From Gammaproteobacteria bacterium (lineage in GTDB: Bacteria; Pseudomonadota; Gammaproteobacteria; HK1): a stretch of DNA of 10,375 bases. The translations under genes and the position numbers were made by a program. The stretch spans positions 1 through 10,375 of the forward strand of contig JAGRHX010000074.1 of assembly GCA_020444775.1 (NCBI GenBank). Reading direction: 5' to 3'. Positions 5,314 through 10,375 of the stretch are shown piece after piece. Positions within the stretch are counted from its first letter, which is position 1. Every line of letters starts with the position of its first letter. The notes under the pieces are model-generated. The model made no database searches. It was given only the letters and a program-made list of their open reading frames with translations, and had not been told where the DNA came from.

Positions 5314-6237
5314 ATGCTCAAGCTCGCTCTGCCCGATCTGGTGTCGAATTCGTACTTTCCCGCGATAGCCGCGGTCGAGCTCGGGTTCTTTGCCGAGCAG
5401 GGTCTGGAGGTCGAGCTGGAGATGATTCATCCGGCGCCGCAGTGTTACGTGGCGCTGCGCGAGGGACGGGTGGATCTGGTTGCCGGCTCAGCGCACCTGC
5501 CGGCGCTGGCCTTCCCAGGCTGGCAGGGTGCGCATCTGCTGTGCGCGCTGTCGCAGGGCATGTACTGGTTCCTGGTGCTGCGGCGTGATCTCGGTATGCG
5601 ACGCGGTGACCTGGACGCGCTGCGAGACATCCGCATCGTCGCGGCACCCGGCGTGGACCTGGGATTCAAGCGCCTGCTCGCGGCCGCCGGGATCGATCCG
5701 ACGGAGCGGGCGATCGAGATCGGTCCACTGGCTGGTGGCGTGCCGAACGGTGTCTCCTTCGGTGTCGCGGCCGCCAGGGAGATGGTCGCGGGTCGAATCG
5801 ACGGATTCTGGGCCAATGGCATGGCCGCGGCGGTGGCCGTGAGCAGTGGTGCCGGCGAGGTGGTGCTGGATGTCAGACGGGGTGATGGTCCACCCGAGGC
5901 CTTTCACTTTACGGCTCCATCGCTGGCGACCAGCTCTCGATTGCTCGAGGAGTCACCGCAGATCGCGCGTGCCGTGGTGCGCGCCATCATCAATACCCAG
6001 CGCGCCTTGAAGCGTGAGCCTTCGTTGGCTCGGACGGTTGGCGAGCGCGTGTTCCCGGCTCAGGAGGCGGGTCTCATACAGCATCTGGTCGAGCGCGACC
6101 TGCCGTTCTACAGTCCGGCGTTGAGTCGCGACTTCATAGAGCGCATGCTGCGCTTCTCGATGGATCTGGGACTCATCGACACGCCACCGGATCACCGTCA
6201 GGTGGTGGCTCTGAGCTGTGCCGATCTGCGCCCCTGA
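5314..6237 (+). CDS. NMT1/THI5-type substrate-binding-fold protein lacking a signal peptide
   Basis: 307 residues from the ATG at 5314, with AGGA 8 nt upstream. An in-frame stop at 5272-5274 leaves only about a dozen residues upstream with no alternative ATG, so no signal peptide or lipobox can be hidden there. Seen: LALPDLVSNSYFPAIAAVELGFFAEQGLEVEL (family N-lobe, the 'attractant/mimic' pattern of SsuA, TauA and NMT1/THI5 proteins), YVALREGRVDLVAGSAH, a hinge around RIVAAPGVDLGFKRLLAAAGID, and MVAGRIDGFWANG. Known: most family members are exported binding proteins for ABC importers of sulfonates, taurine or pyrimidine precursors; some cytosolic relatives are enzymes or biosynthetic proteins, such as yeast THI5 (thiamin pyrimidine synthesis) and MqnA/MqnD (menaquinone). 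No permease or ATPase gene is adjacent. A cytosolic enzymatic or sensing role fits best, but the reaction is unknown. It ends 12 nt from the convergent CoA-transferase gene. Confidence 0.8.
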   Translation: MLKLALPDLVSNSYFPAIAAVELGFFAEQGLEVELEMIHPAPQCYVALREGRVDLVAGSAHLPALAFPGWQGAHLLCALSQGMYWFLVLRRDLGMRRGDLDALRDIRIVAAPGVDLGFKRLLAAAGIDPTERAIEIGPLAGGVPNGVSFGVAAAREMVAGRIDGFWANGMAAAVAVSSGAGEVVLDVRRGDGPPEAFHFTAPSLATSSRLLEESPQIARAVVRAIINTQRALKREPSLARTVGERVFPAQEAGLIQHLVERDLPFYSPALSRDFIERMLRFSMDLGLIDTPPDHRQVVALSCADLRP

Positions 6238-6244
6238 GCGCGGC

Positions 6245-6259
6245 GCCGGCTATCCCGGC
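6245..6259. terminator. Small hairpin across the tail-to-tail junction
   Basis: GCCGG - CTATC - CCGGC, 5-bp stem, 7 nt after the stop of the NMT1-fold gene and covering the last codons and stop of the convergent CoA-transferase. It is the only structure in the 12-nt junction. Weak, with no U-tract. Confidence 0.2.
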
Positions 6260-7449
6260 TGAGCGACCACGCCGCCGTCTAGCAACGCGTCGATCCGGGG
6301 CTTGTCCAGGCCCAGCGAGGTGAGGATCTCGACGCTGTGCTCGCCGACGCTCGGACTGCGGCTGAGGCGATCGCCGCTGCGTGGCACGGGCTGACCGGGA
6401 ATGTTGCCCATCGGCACCCGACCCAGGGTAGGGTCCTCTACCCAGTGCACGGCATCTATCGCCATCACCTGCTCGTCCTCGAACAGGTCATGATGGGTAT
6501 GGACCTTGGCGTTGAGGACATCGATGCCGGACAGCAGACGGTTCCATTCGTCACTGCTACGGCTCTCGATGATCGGTGCAAGCTCAGCCAGCAGGGCCTC
6601 ACCATGCTCGACCCGGGCACGCGCATCGGCAAAGCGCGGATCCTCGAGCCACTCCGGCTTGCCGAGCAGCTCGCACAGCCGCTTGAAGTGCGGGTCGCGC
6701 CGCGCGTTGATGCTCATGTACCCATCGGCGGTGCGAAAGCTGCCGACCGGCATGCCTATAGGCTCGACCTCGCCGCCCTGTAGATGCGACTCCATCATCG
6801 CCGCCTCCTGGAAGGCCAGCGCGGCCTCCAGCAGGCTGGTGCGGATGTGCTTGCCCTTGCCCTTGATGGCGCGTCGGTAGAGCGCCGCTGAGACGGCCTG
6901 GAAGGCGTACAGGCCGGTGGCGAAGTCGATGGCCAGCATGTTGATGCGTTGCGGCAGTCCGGTGCGGTCGCGGTTGATGGACATCATGCCGGTGTAGGCC
7001 TGCATCACCGAGTCGGTGGCCGGCTGGTCGGCGCGTGGTCCACGCGGCCCGAAGCCGGTGATGGACAGATACACCACGCTCGGATTGGCGCGTGCGACGG
7101 TTGCATAATCCAGGCCCAGCTTGTCGATCTTGCCGACCCGGTAGTTCTGCAGGATCACGTCACTGTTGTTGGCCATCTGCTGGGCGATGGCCAGTCCCTG
7201 CGGATGCTTCAGATCCAGCGCCAGGCTGCGCTTGCCGCGATGCACGACCAGCGAGTGGGCGGTCTGGTCACCGACGGAGCGTCCGAGCTGACGACTCCAG
7301 CAGCCATTGCCAACCGGCTCCAGCTTGATGACGTCGGCGCCGTTTCTCGCCAGGTGCATGCCGCAGTAGGGACCAGCAATGCCCTGTGAGAGATCGAGCA
7401 CACGTACGCCCTCGAACGGCAGATCGGTATCGGACACATCAGCCTCCAT
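6250..7449 (-). CDS. Family III CoA-transferase (CaiB/BaiF type)
   Basis: 399 residues from the ATG at 7449, with GGAGG (7455-7459) 5 nt upstream; an open frame running back to 7542 is low-complexity leader. Family features in order: FEGVRVLDLSQGIAGPYCGMHLARNGADVIKLEP (12-45), RGKRSLALDLKHPQG, ILQNYRVGKIDKLGLDY (99-115), LSITGFGPRGPRADQPATD with the presumed catalytic Asp146 (equivalent to Asp169 of formyl-CoA transferase), MLAIDFATGLYAFQAVSAAL, and DGYMSINARRDPHFKRLCELLG. Known: these dimeric interlocked cytoplasmic enzymes move CoA between carboxylic acids through an aspartyl-CoA anhydride, on substrates such as oxalate, carnitine, benzylsuccinate or itaconate. The acid used here cannot be told. 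No acyl-CoA ligase, dehydrogenase or hydratase gene adjoins it in the window. It is convergent with the leaderless NMT1-fold gene. Confidence 0.93.
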   Translation of the reverse strand: MEADVSDTDLPFEGVRVLDLSQGIAGPYCGMHLARNGADVIKLEPVGNGCWSRQLGRSVGDQTAHSLVVHRGKRSLALDLKHPQGLAIAQQMANNSDVILQNYRVGKIDKLGLDYATVARANPSVVYLSITGFGPRGPRADQPATDSVMQAYTGMMSINRDRTGLPQRINMLAIDFATGLYAFQAVSAALYRRAIKGKGKHIRTSLLEAALAFQEAAMMESHLQGGEVEPIGMPVGSFRTADGYMSINARRDPHFKRLCELLGKPEWLEDPRFADARARVEHGEALLAELAPIIESRSSDEWNRLLSGIDVLNAKVHTHHDLFEDEQVMAIDAVHWVEDPTLGRVPMGNIPGQPVPRSGDRLSRSPSVGEHSVEILTSLGLDKPRIDALLDGGVVAQPG

Positions 7450-7470
7450 CACAGCCTCCAACGTCGGGTC

Positions 7471-7494
7471 CGCGGCGCGGCGCCGGGCGCCGCG
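7471..7494 (-). promoter_or_regulatory. GC-rich inverted repeat in the CoA-transferase leader
   Basis: CGCGGCGC / GCGCCGCG with an 8-nt loop, 11 nt upstream of the GGAGG ribosome site of the CoA-transferase. It would form a stable hairpin in the mRNA leader. Such repeats arise easily in GC-rich DNA. Confidence 0.3.
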
Positions 7495-7495
7495 A

Positions 7496-7518
7496 CAAGC
7501 GTGCATGATAGACGCTTG
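7496..7518. promoter_or_regulatory. Inverted repeat CAAGCGT-N9-ACGCTTG, possible operator
   Basis: Perfect 7-bp arms at 7496-7502 and 7512-7518 around a 9-nt AT-richer spacer, about 47-69 nt upstream of the CoA-transferase start. On the minus strand the spacer contains TATCAT, a plausible -10 (4 of 6), so a bound repressor would overlap the promoter. The size suits a dimeric helix-turn-helix regulator. Confidence 0.4.
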
Positions 7519-7642
7519 ACGCTGTTGATGGATGCGCTGCACACTCCCGCCATGTCGTACTCGAAGCCATTACTCAGCGTCCGCCGCCGCGTGCCCTACC
7601 AGGGCGCGCGTGAGGTCGTTTGCTGAACAGCTGATTCGAGAA

Positions 7643-7681
7643 CGACCGGGCCGCCCAGCCAAACGGGCGGCCAACCGGTCG
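7643..7681 (+). promoter_or_regulatory. Strong leader hairpin before the aminotransferase gene
   Basis: The inner stem is GGCCGCCC / GGGCGGCC (7649-7656, 7665-7672) with an 8-nt loop. The outer stem is CGACCG (7643-7648) with CGGTCG (7676-7681), separated by a 3-nt bulge AAC (7673-7675): 14 base pairs in all. It ends about 24 nt before the CGGAG ribosome site and 37 nt before the start codon at 7719. No U-tract follows, so a terminator is unlikely. A translation-control or mRNA-stability element is possible. It matches no riboswitch I can recognise. Confidence 0.45.
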
Positions 7682-7718
7682 GAGACGTCGCCCGTCAACC
7701 CCACGGAGACGACGTACC

Positions 7719-8936
7719 ATGACTACCCATACCTTACCCCGATCCACCGCCCATCCCGGGTCGACCCTGCCTGAGTCGACATCACCGGCGCTCACGGCCT
7801 TGATGCCGATAACGTCACGGCCGCCGCGCGCCATGCTGCGTGGTGAGGGCTCCTATCTGTTCGACACCGACGGGCGCGCCTATCTGGACCTGGTCCAGGG
7901 TTGGGCGGTCAACACCCTCGGCCATTGCCCGGTCGAGATCCGCGAAGCGCTCGCCGAGCAGTCTGCGCGTCTCATCAATCCCAGTCCGGCTCTGCACAAC
8001 GCGCCGCAGCTTGCACTGGCCGAGCATCTGACCGCGGCCAGTGGTCTTGCGCAGGCGCATTTCGCCAATTCCGGCGCGGAGGCCAACGAGGCCGCGGTCA
8101 AGCTGGCCCGCAAGTGGGGTCAGCTACATCGTTCCGGCGCCTTCGAGATCGTCACCACCCAGAACGCCTTCCACGGTCGCACCCTGGCGATGATGTCGGC
8201 GAGCGGCAAGCCCGGTTGGGACCGAATGTTCCCGCCCATGCCCGAGGGCTTCGTCAAGGTGCCGTTCGGCGATCTGGAAGCGATGGCGGCAGCCATCGGA
8301 CCGCGTACGGTGGCCTTGATGGTCGAGCCGATTCAGGGTGAGGCCGGTGTTATCACACCGCCCGATGGTTACCTGCGCGGCCTGCGCGAGCTGGCAGACC
8401 GACACGGTCTGCTGCTGATCCTGGATGAGATCCAGACTGGCATCGGTCGCACCGGTCGGTTGTTCTGCTTCGAGCACGAACAGGCCCGGCCCGACATCCT
8501 GACCCTGGCCAAGGGGCTGGGCGGCGGCGTGCCGATCTCGGCGATGCTGGCGGCCGAGCATGCCTGCTGCTTCGCTCATGGCGACCAGGGCGGCACCTTC
8601 AATGGCAACCCACTGATGGCGGCAGTGGCGTTGGCGGTGCTGGGCGTCGTGAATCAACCGGCGTTCCTGAAGCGCGTGCAGGCCGCGGGTGAGCAGCTTT
8701 GTGCCGGGCTCGCCGCGCTGCCAGGACGCTGTGGTATCGAGTCGGTTCGAGGCCGTGGACTGTTGCTGGCGGCAGGGCTGGCGCGTGCGGACGCCGAGGC
8801 GATCCGGGATCGGGCTTTCGAGGCCGGTCTGGTGATCAACGCCCCGCGCCCGGACACCTTGCGCTTCATGCCGTCGCTACGGATCTCCGATGCGGAGATC
8901 GACGAGGCGCTGGCGATCCTGGCCGACGTCATGTGA
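7719..8936 (+). CDS. argD: ArgD-type acetylornithine aminotransferase (class III, PLP)
   Basis: 405 residues from the ATG at 7719, with CGGAG about 10 nt upstream; the first 30 residues are a Ser/Thr/Pro-rich extension before the conserved fold. Family features: RGEGSYLFDTDGRAYLDLVQGWAVNTLGH (41-69), FANSGAEANEAAVKLARKWG (115-134), AFHGRT (150-155), LILDEIQTGIGRTG with Asp236 that contacts the PLP ring nitrogen, LAKGLGGG with the Schiff-base Lys265, GGTFNGNPL, and a C-terminal LVINAPRPDTLRFMPSLRI. Known: transfers the amino group between N-acetylornithine and 2-oxoglutarate in arginine synthesis, in the cytoplasm; close relatives use succinyldiaminopimelate, succinylornithine or omega-amino acids. 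The QGWAVNTLGH and NAPRPD-LRFMP forms fit the ArgD subgroup common in beta-proteobacteria, as far as I remember it. No other arginine gene is nearby. Its leader carries a strong hairpin, and a strong hairpin follows the stop. Confidence 0.85.
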   Translation: MTTHTLPRSTAHPGSTLPESTSPALTALMPITSRPPRAMLRGEGSYLFDTDGRAYLDLVQGWAVNTLGHCPVEIREALAEQSARLINPSPALHNAPQLALAEHLTAASGLAQAHFANSGAEANEAAVKLARKWGQLHRSGAFEIVTTQNAFHGRTLAMMSASGKPGWDRMFPPMPEGFVKVPFGDLEAMAAAIGPRTVALMVEPIQGEAGVITPPDGYLRGLRELADRHGLLLILDEIQTGIGRTGRLFCFEHEQARPDILTLAKGLGGGVPISAMLAAEHACCFAHGDQGGTFNGNPLMAAVALAVLGVVNQPAFLKRVQAAGEQLCAGLAALPGRCGIESVRGRGLLLAAGLARADAEAIRDRAFEAGLVINAPRPDTLRFMPSLRISDAEIDEALAILADVM

Positions 8937-8950
8937 TCGAACGCTGGGCA

Positions 8951-8983
8951 GGTAGCCGTCGGATCCCCTATCCGACGGCTGCC
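8951..8983. terminator. Strong 14-bp hairpin between convergent genes
   Basis: Perfect 11-bp arms AGCCGTCGGAT (8954-8964) and ATCCGACGGCT (8970-8980) with loop CCCCT, extended to 14 pairs by a U-G and two G-C pairs. It starts 15 nt after the aminotransferase stop and lies 48 nt beyond the stop of the convergent molybdoenzyme. This is the strongest structure in the window and well placed to end both transcripts. Neither side has a U-tract, so termination may need Rho, or the hairpin may mainly stabilise 3' ends. Confidence 0.7.
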
Positions 8984-9030
8984 CCGCTCGACCGGTCACC
9001 GCGACCGCCCCGGCCGTCATGCACAGGGCT

Positions 9031-10375
9031 TCAGGCCCGGTCGACCACGGGCGGCGGAACGAAGGCCGTCACTTCCGGCACCTCGCCGTCCCAGCGCTCG
9101 ACCTCGACCAGCGCGCTATGCGCGATGGGCCCCTGGGCGAGCTTCGAGGTGCCACGATCCGGGGTCAACACGTTCGGGTTGCCATGTTTCTCCAGGCTGC
9201 CGGGACGACCGGGCTCGAGCGGATCGTACCAGGCACCGGTCGGCAGCTTGACCACGCCGGGGCGGATGTCGCTGCTCAACTGCACGCAACTCAGCAGCGC
9301 TCCGCGGTCGTTGAAGACTCGAACGATGTCACCGTCCGCGATGCCGCGCTGGCGCGCGTCGTCGGGATGCATGCTCAGCGGCTCGCGGCCCTGTCGCTTG
9401 CCGGCCACGCTGGTGCTGCCATGATCGAGCTGCGCGCGCAGTCGGGTCTGTGGTTGGTTCGAGATCAGATGCAAGGGGAAGTCTCGCGCTCGCTCACCGC
9501 CCAGCCACTCTTGCGGTTCGAACCAGGTCGGGTGCCCCGGGCAGTCGTCGTAACCGTAGTCGGCTATGGTCTGCGACCAGATCTCGATGCGGCCGGTTGG
9601 GGTCTTGAGCGGATGCGCGACCGGGTCGCGGGCGAAGTCCTCGAACTGCACGAATGGCTGGTCCGGCGCTGCGACCTCGGCGAAGCCTTCGGTCCAGAAT
9701 CGTTCGAAGCTCGGCAGCTCGACCCGACGTTGCGCGGCCTGTTGGCGCGACACCGCGTAGAGATGACGCAGCCAGCCGGCCTCGTCACGGCCTTCGGTGA
9801 AGGCCTGCTCGACGCCGAGTCGTCGCGCCAGCCCGCGGAAGATGTCGAAGTCGTTGCGCGCCTCGCCGACCGGCTCGATGGCCTTGTGCATGGCCATGAT
9901 GAAGCGGTCCCTGGAGCTGGCGCCGATGTCGTTGCGCTCGAGGCTGGTGGTGGCCGGCAGCACGATATCGGCGTGACGCGCGGTGGCGGTCCACCAGATC
10001 TCGTTGACGACGATGGTCTCGGGTCGCTGCCAGGCCTGTAGCAGGCGATTCAGATCCTGATGGTGATGAAAGGGATTGCCGCCACACCAGTAGACCAGCT
10101 TGATGTCCGGATAGACCCGGTCCTCGCCGTTGAACGCGTAGGGCTGACCCGGGCCTAGCAGCATGTCGGCGATGCGTGCCACCGGGATACGACTGCCGGT
10201 CGGATTGCGACCGCTGCTCATCGCCGGCACCGGGAAGCGGGTCACCGGGTTGCCATAGCCGTTCATGCTGCCGTAACCGAATCCGCAGCCGCCGCCGGGC
10301 AGACCGATCTGACCGAGCATGGCCGCGAGCGTCGCGCTCATCCAATAGCTCTGCTCGCCGTGCTCGGCGCGCTGC
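9031..10375 (-). CDS. Molybdopterin oxidoreductase of the DMSO-reductase family (BisC/TorA-like), C-terminal part
   Basis: 447 residues and a stop are visible; the frame runs past the window end with no start, so the Met near 10341 is internal. The visible part begins QRAEHGEQSYWM and continues with LAAMLGQIGLPGGGCGFGYGSMN, NPFHHHQDLNRL, ETIVVNEIWWTATARHADIVLPATTSLERND, and the C-terminal cofactor-dinucleotide-binding domain HLISNQPQTRLRAQLD, SMHPDDARQRGIADGDIVRVFNDRG, VVKLPTGAWYDP and HGNPNVLT. These are hallmarks of type III bis-MGD enzymes: biotin sulfoxide, TMAO and DMSO reductases. Known: they reduce S- or N-oxides; TorA and DorA are periplasmic with a Tat signal, while BisC is cytoplasmic. 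The N-terminus, the Mo-ligating serine and any Tat signal are outside the window, so the substrate and location stay open. It is convergent with the aminotransferase. Confidence 0.93.
   Translation of the reverse strand, partial: QRAEHGEQSYWMSATLAAMLGQIGLPGGGCGFGYGSMNGYGNPVTRFPVPAMSSGRNPTGSRIPVARIADMLLGPGQPYAFNGEDRVYPDIKLVYWCGGNPFHHHQDLNRLLQAWQRPETIVVNEIWWTATARHADIVLPATTSLERNDIGASSRDRFIMAMHKAIEPVGEARNDFDIFRGLARRLGVEQAFTEGRDEAGWLRHLYAVSRQQAAQRRVELPSFERFWTEGFAEVAAPDQPFVQFEDFARDPVAHPLKTPTGRIEIWSQTIADYGYDDCPGHPTWFEPQEWLGGERARDFPLHLISNQPQTRLRAQLDHGSTSVAGKRQGREPLSMHPDDARQRGIADGDIVRVFNDRGALLSCVQLSSDIRPGVVKLPTGAWYDPLEPGRPGSLEKHGNPNVLTPDRGTSKLAQGPIAHSALVEVERWDGEVPEVTAFVPPPVVDRA

Noticed and set aside
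7552..7626. 24-codon frame beginning ATGTCGTAC between the CoA-transferase and aminotransferase genes, considered as a leader peptide
   Set aside because: No ribosome site, and no run of arginine or other regulatory codons convincing enough for attenuation.
9019..10041. 340-residue plus-strand frame opposite the molybdoenzyme
   Set aside because: Antisense shadow of a gene with unmistakable DMSO-reductase-family motifs.

Overview
The window is GC-rich, densely coding bacterial DNA. Good Shine-Dalgarno sites, a DMSO-reductase-family molybdoenzyme, a CHASE-domain sensor and an acetylornithine aminotransferase of the type I associate with beta/gamma-proteobacteria point to a high-GC proteobacterium. 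I cannot name the genus from sequence alone. No rRNA, tRNA, CRISPR array, insertion sequence or phage gene was seen.

Layout. (1) Positions 1-1639, minus strand: a two-gene unit made of a secreted ABC-type substrate-binding protein (566-1639) followed 9 nt later by a membrane-anchored CHASE-domain sensor (1-556, cut by the window edge). This looks like periplasmic ligand sensing coupled to an intracellular output domain that lies outside the window. (2) 1640-2599: about 960 nt with no convincing gene, holding several inverted and direct repeats, leading into a 55-residue single-pass membrane protein (2600-2767, plus). (3) 2829-5078: a divergent pair, a luciferase-like flavin/F420-type oxidoreductase (minus) and an aldo/keto reductase (plus), sharing a 198-nt control region with a helically phased direct repeat. 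(4) 5314-7449: a convergent pair only 12 nt apart, an NMT1/THI5-type substrate-binding-fold protein without a signal peptide (plus) and a family III (CaiB/BaiF) CoA-transferase (minus). (5) 7719-8936: an ArgD-type class III aminotransferase behind a strong leader hairpin. A large hairpin (8951-8983) then separates it from (6) the C-terminal part of a BisC/TorA-type molybdopterin oxidoreductase (9031-10375, minus, cut by the window edge).

How they may work together. The LLM oxidoreductase, aldo/keto reductase, cytoplasmic NMT1-fold protein and CoA-transferase lie side by side and could form a small catabolic or detoxification set: flavin-dependent oxidation, carbonyl reduction, ligand binding or small-molecule chemistry, and CoA activation. 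They are in opposing orientations rather than one operon, so this link is inference. The aminotransferase and the molybdoenzyme appear to be independent transcription units. Nothing here is a proven new system. The most unusual items are the leaderless orphan substrate-binding-fold protein, the long repeat-bearing gap with its small membrane protein, and the binding-protein/CHASE-sensor pair.
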